NCBI RefSeq assembly: GCF_019976975.1
Contig: NZ_AP024630.1
Location: forward strand, 186,001-250,000
Origin: Arthrobacter sp. NtRootA1
Lineage (GTDB): Bacteria > Actinomycetota > Actinomycetes > Actinomycetales > Micrococcaceae
Length of the DNA: 64,000 bases
Direction of reading: 5' to 3'
Position numbers and translations under genes: made by a program. Within the stretch, counting starts at the first letter, position 1; each line of letters begins with the position of its first letter. Below are positions 36,016 to 45,284 of this stretch, piece by piece. The notes beneath the pieces were generated by a model, which ran no database searches, was not told the DNA's origin, and was given only the letters and a program-made list of their open reading frames with translations.

Positions 36016-38720
36016 GCCTGCCGCTGGCTCCGGACACCTTTGCGGCGTCCCATCAGGAACAGGACGAGGCCGGAAAGGATGATGACAGCAACCGGCAGGA
36101 TGGAAAACGCGACTCCCGTGTTGGCCAATGCTCCGGCTGACGAATTTGTAGCGGTTACGGACTTGCTGGGCTGATCGGGAGCTGGCCGATTCGGAACGGA
36201 CCGCGAGGAGGCCTCTTGTCCAGATTGCGGTGCTATCCGCAGGAATGCCTCTTCCGCCTCCTTCTGCCCTGTCCGCGGGAATGCCACTGCGGTTGTGGCA
36301 GGATGCGTTTTTACCAGCCCACCTGCCGATGACGCCCCCCGGGCTGTTGCCGCGTTAGTGATGTTGCCGGCTTTGACATCCCACCACGTGAGTTCGTAGC
36401 TTGCCGAAGCCGTCACACTTTCACCGGGCAGCAACTCACCCGGGACGCCGGGCCACACGTAGACCACTGGTCCGAGTCCCGGCGCGGGATCCTCAATGGC
36501 GACGTCCTTGAGGGCGGCGTTTCCGGCGTTCTTCGCAGTGAAGAGATAGGTGATGACCTCGCCCACCTGAGCAGGATCACCCACTGCAGACGCGTCTACA
36601 GTGGTGGAGAACTCAAGGCGCGCATCCGGCGACAACGGCGTATCCGTAGCCACCGGCAACGATGCCACCAGGCGCCCCATTCCCGGACTGCCAGCGAGCG
36701 TAGCGGAGTTGGCCACATGGCCGGCGTCGAGGTCTGCTCGGGTGACTGTGTACGCCGCAGTCGCGGTTAGCACTTGACCCGGGAGTAGCTGGCCGGCGAT
36801 TCCGGGCCACGAATATGCCAACTCGGGGAGCCCGGTAAGCGTGTTGTTGATGACCACATCCGTCAGTGGCACGTTTCCACTGTTCGTTGCCCTAAAGCTG
36901 TAGCGAATCACATCCCCGACCTGCGCTGGCGAGTGGGCGGCGGAGGCATCAGCGCTGTGGGTAAACCCGAGGCCGGGCAGGGGCGCAGCGGTGCCAGTCA
37001 GAATGCACTTGATGTCTGCGCCGGCTACGGGCGTCAGTGCAAACGGCCGGTCAACCGCCGCTCCTACGGGCAAATTCGGCTGGAGGCCAGCGGCGTCCGT
37101 ACAGGTGATGTTCCGGTGGTAATTGGACGGGATGCCGCCGGATTCCGTGAGGTAGTAGGTAGTGCCTGCGTCGGCAGTAGTCTGACCTGTGTCACCAGTA
37201 CCCGCAGCGATGGCTGCCACAGATCCTGCGGTAGTGGAGTGATTAATGGCGTTTACCACGGCACCGGTAGGAGACCCCGCACGGATCTCCATAGTGAATT
37301 GGTCGGAGACCGCAGCGCGGGCCGTGGTCAGCGCCTTGCCCAGCGTAATCCGGGGAGCCCGGACCACAAGGGAAGCCGCTGCAGGAGGGTTCAAGTTGGT
37401 TGCAATGTCCGTGGATGCGCTTGAATACGTGCCCTCGGCCGAAACCGTCACATCCACCACGATGGTGCATGAGGCCTGACCCGGACGGAGGTCGCCGCCG
37501 GAAATCGAAAGAGTTCCGCTGCCGGCATCTGCCGAGCGAAGGAAGGGGCCGGTTCCGGGAACCTGAACGCATGTTCCCCCAATGTTCGGATCCCGGGCGA
37601 TCCTCAGTCCGGAGGGAAGCACCTGGTTGATGGACCAGTCATGCTTCGCGTTGAGCTCACTGGTATTAGTGACAGTGAGGGTGAGGGTGGAAATCCCGCC
37701 GGGGCCCACCACCGCGGGCGTGAAGGATTGCCTCAATCCTGGAGTGACGTCAACCAGGCGCACGTCGTCAAAGGCGCCATCGTTCCCGTTGGTTGCGCCG
37801 TTGTTGTTCCACATTTCCAAGCCCAAGGAATTGCCGGTGGCTTGGATTGCCGTGTTTGACGTCATCGAGTTGATGTTGACGGTCCTGGTGACGGTTCCCG
37901 GGGTTCCGCCGACGTCGCTGGTGACTTGTTGCTGGAATGAGTCCACGTTGGGGTCGTCCGAGGTTTGGCACCCGTTGAGTGGGTTCCCGATGCGAGTGAC
38001 CGCCCCGGCACTGTCAACCGTTGCGAACTGATAGGACGGATCGCCCGAGGCCACGCCGCAATTCATGTACGCCGTGTTGACGCCGAAGGTGTAGTAGTGG
38101 CCTGCAGTCACGGGGATCGGTTTTGCCGTCTTGAACATCACTCCGTCAGTGGGCCCTGAAGGAATGAAATCACACCCCGATCCGCTGGAAGTGGTGGAAG
38201 GGCATTCAGTGTAGGAGCTGTTCACGTGATTCGTGCTGGGGGATCCTGGAGTGAACTGCTGACCCATGCCCAAGGCCAACATGCGCATGTACTGATAGCT
38301 GCGAATACCCGCGACCTCGGCACACCTGTTGTTTTTGCCTTCGGCCGCAGTTCCGGACTGCGCCCATGTGGGGGTATTCGAATTCCGGTAGCTCAGGATG
38401 ACGCCATTGCACCTGGCGGCGTCGACCCAACCTGAAGAACCTGTGTACGTCTGACCACCCTTGCCAACGTATTGCTTTGACCCGGGAGCGGAGTAAGACT
38501 GCGCGCCAAGGGCGGAGTTGGGGCTGCCGTGCTCGAAATTCTCCGAGAACACCACAGTGCCAGGCTGGGTAGCGTCGGGCGTCCAGGATGTTGAAGGCGT
38601 AGGTGGCATTGACGGCGTTGTCGCCTGCGCAGGAGAAAGCTGAAGGCCGCCCAGCGCCGAGGCAGCGGTAAGGGTGGACAGAAGTATCACGAAAGTTCTG
38701 GCCAGGAGAGAATTCTTCAC
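36012..38720 (-). CDS. Large repeat-containing surface protein with LANTG-type anchor
   Basis: The 902-residue secreted protein has a signal peptide (residues 1-33, ending PAQA), an N-terminal cysteine-bearing domain of about 300 residues (NFEHGSPNSALG, VRLVDVTPG), then immunoglobulin-like DUF11-type repeats. Two near its C-terminal half begin LxFxxxxDAS(A)xxxPAQVGxVI. The C-terminus is LANTG, a hydrophobic helix and MGRRKGVRSQ, a sorting-signal layout with a non-canonical motif. GTG start with a weak ribosome site. It is codirectional with and downstream of the sigma gene, and probably the target of the sortase at 45285 or a housekeeping sortase elsewhere. Confidence 0.85.
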   Translation of the reverse strand: MKNSLLARTFVILLSTLTAASALGGLQLSPAQATTPSMPPTPSTSWTPDATQPGTVVFSENFEHGSPNSALGAQSYSAPGSKQYVGKGGQTYTGSSGWVDAARCNGVILSYRNSNTPTWAQSGTAAEGKNNRCAEVAGIRSYQYMRMLALGMGQQFTPGSPSTNHVNSSYTECPSTTSSGSGCDFIPSGPTDGVMFKTAKPIPVTAGHYYTFGVNTAYMNCGVASGDPSYQFATVDSAGAVTRIGNPLNGCQTSDDPNVDSFQQQVTSDVGGTPGTVTRTVNINSMTSNTAIQATGNSLGLEMWNNNGATNGNDGAFDDVRLVDVTPGLRQSFTPAVVGPGGISTLTLTVTNTSELNAKHDWSINQVLPSGLRIARDPNIGGTCVQVPGTGPFLRSADAGSGTLSISGGDLRPGQASCTIVVDVTVSAEGTYSSASTDIATNLNPPAAASLVVRAPRITLGKALTTARAAVSDQFTMEIRAGSPTGAVVNAINHSTTAGSVAAIAAGTGDTGQTTADAGTTYYLTESGGIPSNYHRNITCTDAAGLQPNLPVGAAVDRPFALTPVAGADIKCILTGTAAPLPGLGFTHSADASAAHSPAQVGDVIRYSFRATNSGNVPLTDVVINNTLTGLPELAYSWPGIAGQLLPGQVLTATAAYTVTRADLDAGHVANSATLAGSPGMGRLVASLPVATDTPLSPDARLEFSTTVDASAVGDPAQVGEVITYLFTAKNAGNAALKDVAIEDPAPGLGPVVYVWPGVPGELLPGESVTASASYELTWWDVKAGNITNAATARGASSAGGLVKTHPATTAVAFPRTGQKEAEEAFLRIAPQSGQEASSRSVPNRPAPDQPSKSVTATNSSAGALANTGVAFSILPVAVIILSGLVLFLMGRRKGVRSQRQA

Positions 38721-38851
38721 GGCTGTTGCTTATCTTTCCATCGTCCCCAAGCGCCCCTGACTCAAGTCCCAGGCAGTTGCGCTTGGTGCTTCCGCTTCCA
38801 AGGAAGCCGATGCGCACAGATATTGTCAGCCTCTTAGTGTTGGCTAAAGCC

Positions 38852-38871
38852 GAATCGTGACGGAGAAAACG
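38852..38871 (-). promoter_or_regulatory. TTTTC-N5-CACGAT motif upstream of the surface-protein gene
   Basis: On the minus strand this reads GTTTTCTCCGTCACGATTCG, 132-151 bases ahead of the GTG at 38720. It resembles the ATTTTCGCRACACGATC motifs at 40583 and 40746 apart from a one-base longer middle. The rest of 38721-38941 shows no gene. Confidence 0.4.
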
Positions 38872-38941
38872 GAAAAAGATTCAGGCTCTTTCCGAGCAGG
38901 CTCGGCGCTCGGACCGGCGTGCGAATGGCCAGCGGCTCGCG

Positions 38942-40507
38942 CTAGTGAAAACTGTTGGCGAAGGACTTGCTAACGACATGCTGGCCGCCGAACTGATAGT
39001 TCAGTGTGCTGCCTACTTCAGGATTGCGAAGGGAAACGCCCAGCTTGAATGCCAGGCTGGCTGGCTCGAAGGATGCCGTGCTGCACCGGATCAACCGACC
39101 GTCCTCAGCGGGATCCGAGCACGACCATCCGGACGGTGCCGAGAATTTTCCGGGGATGAACGTGGCATTCTCCGGCAGGCTGAAGATTGTTTCACCGGAG
39201 CTTGATACCGGGCCTCCAAGCAGTGAAAAGCCCACACTGATATCGCGCTCGAGTAGCCCGCTGCCAGCTTCCATGCCAAAAACAGCGTCGACCATCTGTA
39301 ACGGGGCAGCCGTTGAAGGCATGGCCTCGGTGGTTGAGGATACCGTCCCGGAGTTCGTGACAACGGCTGCCCGCTGCCTGTCAATTTCCTCGGATACAGG
39401 ATGGGGCCGAACCTCTACCGGTGCAAAAGGTTGCTGCAACTGCGCCGCAGTCGGAGCTGGGGAGGAGACGGCGGGCACGTCCGGCACGGCACTGGACGTC
39501 GAGGGTGAGGCCGAAGACGGAGCATCGCCGGCCTTACTGACCTCGGCACCGGGCTGCCCGAACCAGGTGACCAGTCCAAAAATCGCCACGCCTGCAGCAA
39601 CAGTCGCAGCAGCAGCAACCTTCCACACGTTGCCGGCGGATCGGACGATCGCAGGATCTTGCCCGGCGTGGCCGGACGGGTTCGATGCTGAAAGCAGTCC
39701 CGCAGCTGCGCCAGGGGTCAACACGATGCCGGTCACCAAAGGGAAGAGAGCGGCCCTCATGGCACCTTGGATGTGGTTGAGTTCAAACAGCAGTGCAGTG
39801 CATTTTGAGCACGTCTCCAGATGCGCGCTGATCTTTTCGCGTGAGGTCCGTTTCAGCGCATTCCGCGCATATTTACCCAGCTGGCCGGAATACTCCGAAC
39901 ACTCATCGCCAGGAGCCAGCACCACGTGGTTTTGCAAATACGCCTGACGGAGTCCCTCCCGTGCCCGGATGAGCAAAGATGACACTCCATTGGGGCTGAT
40001 ACCTATGAACGGCGCAGCAGCAGCCGGCTTCATGCCCTCAATGTCCACATGCCAGAGCACCGCTTGCCAGCGCTCGGGAAGGGAATTGAACGCGGCCGCC
40101 ACGGCCGAGGATTCGAATTCCCTCAAGACGGGGTCGGCGTCGACGACGGCGGTATCCAGGATGGCCTCGTCAGGAGCAGACTGGGTGAGTCTTGCTTTTC
40201 GGTTCCGCGCATGCGCTGTTCGCTGCACGACTGTCAGCAGGTAGGCGCGAAAGAACTCCCGTGGTCCCTTGCCGCTGCTAAGTGCTTGGAACACTGATGC
40301 GAATGCCTCGGCAACGATGTCGTCGGCGTCACTCGGGTTATCAGTATTCGCCCGCGCAACGTATTGCGCAGCAGCTAGATGCCGTCGGTACAACGCGTCA
40401 AAGGCGTCGGTGTCGCCTCCCCGGACCGCCCCAATGATTTCCTGATCGCTGATTGGTCCAGCGGTGATGGTTCCGCCGCTGGAACCCGTATCAAAATCGC
40501 TCCCCAT
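38942..40507 (-). CDS. ECF sigma factor fused to zinc-finger anti-sigma, membrane helix and outside domain
   Basis: This is a 521-residue, four-part protein. Sigma region 2 spans about 25-100 and region 4 about 135-195 (LPERWQAVLWHVDIEGMKPAAAAPFIGISPNGVSSLLIRARE). An anti-sigma zinc finger H-x3-C-x2-C lies at 229-236 (HLETCSKC). The transmembrane helix spans about 294-316, followed by a Ser/Pro/Ala linker to about 410. The C-terminal outside domain (about 415-521; LPENATFIPG, PSGWSC, LIRC, LGVSLRN) resembles DUF11-type adhesin modules. Actinobacterial ECF groups with such long C-terminal extensions are known. It sits centrally in the surface-protein locus and probably controls it. Confidence 0.85.
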   Translation of the reverse strand: MGSDFDTGSSGGTITAGPISDQEIIGAVRGGDTDAFDALYRRHLAAAQYVARANTDNPSDADDIVAEAFASVFQALSSGKGPREFFRAYLLTVVQRTAHARNRKARLTQSAPDEAILDTAVVDADPVLREFESSAVAAAFNSLPERWQAVLWHVDIEGMKPAAAAPFIGISPNGVSSLLIRAREGLRQAYLQNHVVLAPGDECSEYSGQLGKYARNALKRTSREKISAHLETCSKCTALLFELNHIQGAMRAALFPLVTGIVLTPGAAAGLLSASNPSGHAGQDPAIVRSAGNVWKVAAAATVAAGVAIFGLVTWFGQPGAEVSKAGDAPSSASPSTSSAVPDVPAVSSPAPTAAQLQQPFAPVEVRPHPVSEEIDRQRAAVVTNSGTVSSTTEAMPSTAAPLQMVDAVFGMEAGSGLLERDISVGFSLLGGPVSSSGETIFSLPENATFIPGKFSAPSGWSCSDPAEDGRLIRCSTASFEPASLAFKLGVSLRNPEVGSTLNYQFGGQHVVSKSFANSFH

Positions 40508-40582
40508 AGGCCCAGTGTGACAGCAAATTCGGGGATGACTTGAATCGCAGGGTCCTTAGGACTACAGGGGCAATTTCTCGGA

Positions 40583-40600
40583 ATTTTCGCGACACGATCT
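40583..40600. promoter_or_regulatory. ATTTTCGCGACACGATC motif near the sigma gene
   Basis: The motif differs at one base from that at 40746. It lies 76-93 bases upstream of the sigma start (40507, minus strand) and about 300 bases ahead of the adhesin start on the plus strand. GGACCTTCC follows at about 40639 and also follows the second copy, as if a regulatory block had duplicated. Confidence 0.4.
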
Positions 40601-40745
40601 GCCAGGAGCGTGCACTAATCACTTATGGGCTTAAAAGTGGACCTTCCAGTAGATGGAGGCAAAACCAGCTACTAACGACTGCCTGCAACCAACTTCTCGA
40701 AGCCCTACCGGAACCAGCTGAGAGCCGGCTCTCAAGAATCTTTTG

Positions 40746-40763
40746 ATTTTCGCAACACGATCC
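40746..40763 (+). promoter_or_regulatory. ATTTTCGCAACACGATC motif ahead of the adhesin operon
   Basis: The motif lies 132-149 bases ahead of the TTG start at 40895, almost the same distance as the related motif ahead of the surface gene at 38720. It contains GCAAC, which resembles ECF -35 elements. A suitable -10 is not obvious. The other bases of 40508-40894 hold only this repeat block and a leader with the GTCGGCC/GGCCGA hairpin near 40850. Confidence 0.4.
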
Positions 40764-40894
40764 TTGGACCTTCCCTACTTGATGTGTGGAGGTCTTCCCT
40801 GCAGAGCGCGGATTGGACGGGCCTCTGCTTGTCCCAATGTTTGCGCGTCGGCCTGCGGTCGGCCGATCTCTCTGTGTTCGTGGAAGGAAGCTCC

Positions 40895-43516
40895 TTGAAG
40901 TATCCACTTAGGAAAGCGGGGGCCTTTTGGGTTGCGTTGATGGTGCTCCTTGGGACGCTGTCGGTCGGTGCGCTAGGCTTTGGATCCCCAGCTCAGGCCT
41001 ATCAAGTGGCAACCGCAGGCGCAAGCGTATCCAACACCACCGCTACCCTCACAATGCCTGGTTCCGGGCTGGTGACCACCTATGACCGGTCCGGGCTGAC
41101 ATACATGGTAGGCGGGACCACCATGGACAGCCGCGGCCTAGCTGTCGGCGACTACACTCCGGCCATAGCCGGATCGGCCACAGGTGTTGAATTCGCCACC
41201 CATGCGACCAACAACTGCGCCGCTACCGGCCCGTGCTCCGGGCTGGGCACTGTCAGCATTGCTTTCAGCCAGCCCGTCCGGAACCCGGTTCTCAATATCT
41301 CCGGGCTTGGAGGGTTTGTCTACCATTCCGCGGACAAGAAATCCCCTGTAGACGCACAGTCCCAGGTGCACGCGGTGCTCAACCTTGCAACCGCAGGGTT
41401 GAGCATGACCAAACTTTCCGGCAACAACTTGGCTGTGTCAGGTAACGCCATCACCACCAGCAATCCCAACGCCGGAACGTCTTGCACAACGAACGTCCAG
41501 AACGATTCTCCGGATCCGGTAGATGCGCAGACAACGGCTGGCTGTGGTTCAGTGCGGATCAACGGCATCGTCACTACGCTGACCTTCGACATCAGTGCAG
41601 TCTTCGTGCAGACCACCAACTCGCTGCCACCGTACACCATCAACGATATCCAAGAACCGTTGCACAACCAGGACAACTATGTCATCACCATGACCGTGCC
41701 GCAGGACTTCGGGGATGCGCCGGCCTCGTACGATCAAAGCAACGCAGCCCGGTCTGTACTCTCAGATGTCACCCTCGGCCCGAACGTAACCGAGGACAAC
41801 GCCACGGTGGCAAATGGCACTGCCTCACCTAATGCCAGCCCAACGGCCGCTCTTGACCTATTGGACGATGGAGTACTGCTCACCCCCCTCAACGCGGGCG
41901 CAACAAGCTATTCGACGAACGTTTCCATCAACGGGGCCAGTAAGGCAGGGACAGTTTGCGGATGGATTGACGTCGATAAGGACGGAATCTTCGACAACCC
42001 GGCCGAACGCGCTTGCTCAACATTTGCGGCCGGAGCCACAACGGCCACCCTCATGTGGGCCAGCCTGCCCGCCGGGATAACTGCAGGGACAACTTACTCC
42101 CGGTTCCGGATCGGTTACACCGCGACCCAGATCCAGTCGCCCGTGGGTGCATCGGACTCGGGCGAAGTGGAAGATTACCTTTTCACTGTTGCTCCACCGG
42201 CTGCTCCGGCCATCACGCTGGTAAAGACGGTGGACAAGACCACCCTAGTCGCCGGTGAAACGGCCACGTACACGTTCGTGGCGAAGAACACGGGAAACGT
42301 GACCTTGTCCGGCGTGGCCATCACCGAGACGCAGTTCTCCGGCAGCGGCACCATGTCGGCGCTCTCGTACAGCTGGCCCGGACTTCCCGGCATCCTATTA
42401 CCTGGCCAGTCGGTGACAGCCACCGCCACGTATGTTGTAACCCAAACCGACGTCACTACCGGCCTGCTGACAAATACGGCAAAAGTCACGGGCAACCCAC
42501 CACTGGGCACTCCGGTCACCGCAACAGACGATGCCCAAGTAACAGCGCCGCCTGCCTGGACCGTCAAGAAGACTGCCACGGTCAACGGGACAGTTCCCGC
42601 GGACCAGTCCGTCAGCCCGGGCCAAACCATCGTGTACACCGTCACCGCAACCAGCACCAGCGGATCCATCGCGGGAGTTGTTTTGAAGGATGACCTGGGC
42701 AACGTGCTCGATGATGCGACGTTCGTGTCCGGTTCCGCGACCCTGACAATTGGAACGGGATCACCCGTGGCTGTCGCGAATCCGGTGGCGCCGTCCACCA
42801 TGTTGATCACTGCGCCGTTTACCTTGCCGGCCGGGCAGACGGCCACGTTGACGTACAGCGTGGTGGTCAACGCCGGTGCGTGGAACGCGCAGCTGGTGAA
42901 CGTGGTGACGGGCACTTCCACCACGACCCCACCGCTGACCTGTGCACCAAGCTCCGGCGGGGCGCCGGGTCCTGATTGCACCACCACCCACCGGACGCCG
43001 GCGAAAGTGCTGATCGAGAAGACCGGGGAGTCCTCCGGCGGTACGTGGGTCCCGATGGCCGGCTCCGCCTGGGCGGTACACGCCGATAGCGGCGGCGCGC
43101 CGGGAGCTGTCCTGGCCAGTCCGGCCGTTACCGCAGTGACGGGACAAACCGGCCGGTTCCAGATTGAAGGAATCCAGCCCGGAACGTACTGGCTCGAAGA
43201 AACCGCTGCCCCGGCTGGCTTCAGCCTCCTTGCCGAACCGGTCCAGTTCACCATCGCCACCAACGGGGCCGTGACCCTGGGACAGGGCTCACTGGGGCAG
43301 GGCTCCGCGGGGCAGGGCTCCGGTGGCGGGGTAGTGAGCTCCACGGATGCAGATGGTGACGGGATCTACCTCCTGACGGTCCGGGACGTGCCGGCCCTGA
43401 AGCTTCCGGAGTCCGGCGGCATTGGCTGGTGGCCGTTCACCACCGCAGGATCAGCCCTGCTGCTGGGCGCCCTGGCCGTGGCAATACAGGGCCGCCGGAG
43501 GCAACAGTCCATCTAG
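40895..43516 (+). CDS. LPESG-anchored adhesin with GEVED, DUF11-type and SpaA-like modules
   Basis: The 874-residue secreted protein starts at TTG 40895 behind GGAAGGA and gives signal peptide KYPLRKAGAFWVALMVLLG...SPAQA; an ATG frame 37 codons longer has no signal-like start. Order: N-terminal adhesin domain (about 40-310), GEVED-type domain (WIDVDKDGIFDNPAERAC to ASDSGEVEDYLF, about 330-432), two DUF11-type repeats (about 433-670) and a SpaA/Cna-B-like module with E-box YWLEETAAPAGF. A linker of GQGS repeats follows, then LPESGG, a helix and RRRQQ. Probably the tip or minor pilin of the operon. Confidence 0.87.
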   Translation: MKYPLRKAGAFWVALMVLLGTLSVGALGFGSPAQAYQVATAGASVSNTTATLTMPGSGLVTTYDRSGLTYMVGGTTMDSRGLAVGDYTPAIAGSATGVEFATHATNNCAATGPCSGLGTVSIAFSQPVRNPVLNISGLGGFVYHSADKKSPVDAQSQVHAVLNLATAGLSMTKLSGNNLAVSGNAITTSNPNAGTSCTTNVQNDSPDPVDAQTTAGCGSVRINGIVTTLTFDISAVFVQTTNSLPPYTINDIQEPLHNQDNYVITMTVPQDFGDAPASYDQSNAARSVLSDVTLGPNVTEDNATVANGTASPNASPTAALDLLDDGVLLTPLNAGATSYSTNVSINGASKAGTVCGWIDVDKDGIFDNPAERACSTFAAGATTATLMWASLPAGITAGTTYSRFRIGYTATQIQSPVGASDSGEVEDYLFTVAPPAAPAITLVKTVDKTTLVAGETATYTFVAKNTGNVTLSGVAITETQFSGSGTMSALSYSWPGLPGILLPGQSVTATATYVVTQTDVTTGLLTNTAKVTGNPPLGTPVTATDDAQVTAPPAWTVKKTATVNGTVPADQSVSPGQTIVYTVTATSTSGSIAGVVLKDDLGNVLDDATFVSGSATLTIGTGSPVAVANPVAPSTMLITAPFTLPAGQTATLTYSVVVNAGAWNAQLVNVVTGTSTTTPPLTCAPSSGGAPGPDCTTTHRTPAKVLIEKTGESSGGTWVPMAGSAWAVHADSGGAPGAVLASPAVTAVTGQTGRFQIEGIQPGTYWLEETAAPAGFSLLAEPVQFTIATNGAVTLGQGSLGQGSAGQGSGGGVVSSTDADGDGIYLLTVRDVPALKLPESGGIGWWPFTTAGSALLLGALAVAIQGRRRQQSI

Positions 43517-43619
43517 GGCAGTCCATCCAGATCTCCGCGGTCACAGCGCTCCTGCGCGGCCGCGGTACCACATGTTCATTTCCGAGCATCAGCACCATCA
43601 CTATGAAAGAGGAAAAACA

Positions 43620-45101
43620 GTGAGTCATCATAATTCCGGGCGGCTTTGGAAGACCGCCGCCGCTACGATCGCCGGGGCGGTGTTGGCGATGTCCTTCTCC
43701 GTGGCCCCGGCTTCGGCCGCGCCCCTGGTTGACGGGGACACGACCGGTTCCATCACGGTCCACAAGTTCGAACGTCCCGCCACTCCCACGGGCCTGCCGA
43801 ACAACGGCACGTCCGTGGACACCACCGACCTGACAGCGTTGGCCGGTGTCGAGTTCACCATCGAGCAGGTCAACACCATTGACCTGTCCACCAACGCAGG
43901 CTGGGACGCGGCGCACAACCTCTCCAGCGTCTTCGACCCGGCCAACGCCGAAGCCTCGATCATCGGCGCCGGGTACACCCTGGGCACCGCCCAGGCGAAG
44001 ACCACCGATACTGCCGGGACCGCCGGTTTCACCGGACTGCCGGTGGGCCTGTACCTGGTGACGGAAACGAACTACCCCGCCGGTGTGACACCCTCGGCCC
44101 CGTTCCTGGTCTCCGTGCCGTTGACGGACCCGGATAACAAAGACAACTGGATCTACGACGTCCACGTCTACCCGAAGAACTCCATCACGGGTGCTGAAAA
44201 GACCGTCACGGACGCCCCGGACGTCAAGCTCGGGGACCAGATCGACTTCACCATCACCGGTGACATCCCCAACGAAACCGCCATCGATGGTTACAAGATC
44301 GTGGACGTCCTGGACCAGAAACTGACCTACATCGGCGCGTCCGCGACCCTCGTTGACGGCACCCCCCTCACGGCGGGCACGGACTACACCGTGACCTTCG
44401 ACGCCGCGACCAACACCGTCTCGGTCATCTTCACCGACGCCGGTCTTGCCAAACTGGCAGCACACACCGACACCCGCGTGCAGGTCATCGTGAACACCAC
44501 GGTCAACACCATCGGTGAAATCGAAAACGAAGCCCTCGTTTACCCGAACGCTGCCAGCTTCACCATCGCACCGGGCCAGCCCGGCGGCCCGATCGTCACG
44601 CCCCCGGTCGTGACCAAGTGGGGCGAAATGACCCTGCAGAAGGTCAACGAAAACGGTGCAGCCCTGGCCGGTGCCGCGTTCTCCGTCTACACCAACGAAG
44701 CCGACGCACAGGCTGGAACGAACCCTGTAGACCTCAACGGCCAGACGGTCTTCACCGTCGCCGCTGACGGCACGCTCACGATCTCGGGACTGCGGTACTC
44801 GGACTGGGCCAACGGCGCAGCCGTGGCACCCGGAAGCCCGGACTACCGCACGTACTACCTCGTGGAAACCACCGCCCCGGCAGGCTATGAACTGCTCGCC
44901 GAGCCGGTGCCCTTCCTGATCAACAGCACCACCACCGCGGTCGGGATCGACCTGCAAGTAAAGAACATCCCCTCCAACAGCGGCTTCGAACTGCCCCTGA
45001 CCGGTGGCGTCGGAACCGGCATCCTCTACGCAGCCGGTGCCCTCCTCGTCGCCGGCGCAGCCCTGATGTTCGTCCGCAACCGCCGCACCAGCAACAACTA
45101 A
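43620..45101 (+). CDS. Major pilin, SpaA/SpaH family, LPLTG-anchored
   Basis: The 493-residue backbone pilin polymerises through sortase. It has a Sec signal (ending APASAA), and the pilin motif WxxxVxVYPK is exact as WIYDVHVYPK (about residues 176-185) with the cross-linking Lys. Cna-B-type isopeptide domains follow, with E-box YYLVETTAPAGY. The C-terminal LPLTGG is followed by a helix and RNRRTSNN. GTG start follows AGAGGAAA. It lies 103 bases after the adhesin gene and 183 before the sortase gene; codon use is strongly biased, suggesting high expression. Confidence 0.93.
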   Translation: MSHHNSGRLWKTAAATIAGAVLAMSFSVAPASAAPLVDGDTTGSITVHKFERPATPTGLPNNGTSVDTTDLTALAGVEFTIEQVNTIDLSTNAGWDAAHNLSSVFDPANAEASIIGAGYTLGTAQAKTTDTAGTAGFTGLPVGLYLVTETNYPAGVTPSAPFLVSVPLTDPDNKDNWIYDVHVYPKNSITGAEKTVTDAPDVKLGDQIDFTITGDIPNETAIDGYKIVDVLDQKLTYIGASATLVDGTPLTAGTDYTVTFDAATNTVSVIFTDAGLAKLAAHTDTRVQVIVNTTVNTIGEIENEALVYPNAASFTIAPGQPGGPIVTPPVVTKWGEMTLQKVNENGAALAGAAFSVYTNEADAQAGTNPVDLNGQTVFTVAADGTLTISGLRYSDWANGAAVAPGSPDYRTYYLVETTAPAGYELLAEPVPFLINSTTTAVGIDLQVKNIPSNSGFELPLTGGVGTGILYAAGALLVAGAALMFVRNRRTSNN

Positions 45102-45284
45102 CACCAACAACAACCAGCACCACCACCGGTAAACACCACCAACCGGTACACAACACTACGGGCGCCGCTACCCGCGGCCCCCGCAGCAACCCCAAGTGGG
45201 GAAGAACGCCAACCACGCGCTCTTCCCCACTTGCATTCCCCTTTGCAGACGTCGCAACCGACTCACCCCAGCCACAGGATTTTG

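Noticed and set aside
43437..45113. 558-codon open frame antisense to the pilin
   Set aside because: Composition is Gly/Val/Asp/Arg-rich noise expected opposite a high-GC gene. The sense strand has signal peptide, pilin motif and LPLTG.
45102..45284. Separate small gene between pilin and sortase
   Set aside because: The stretch is CAA/CAC-rich and non-coding in appearance. Frames through it are extensions of the antisense pilin frame or of the sortase frame.
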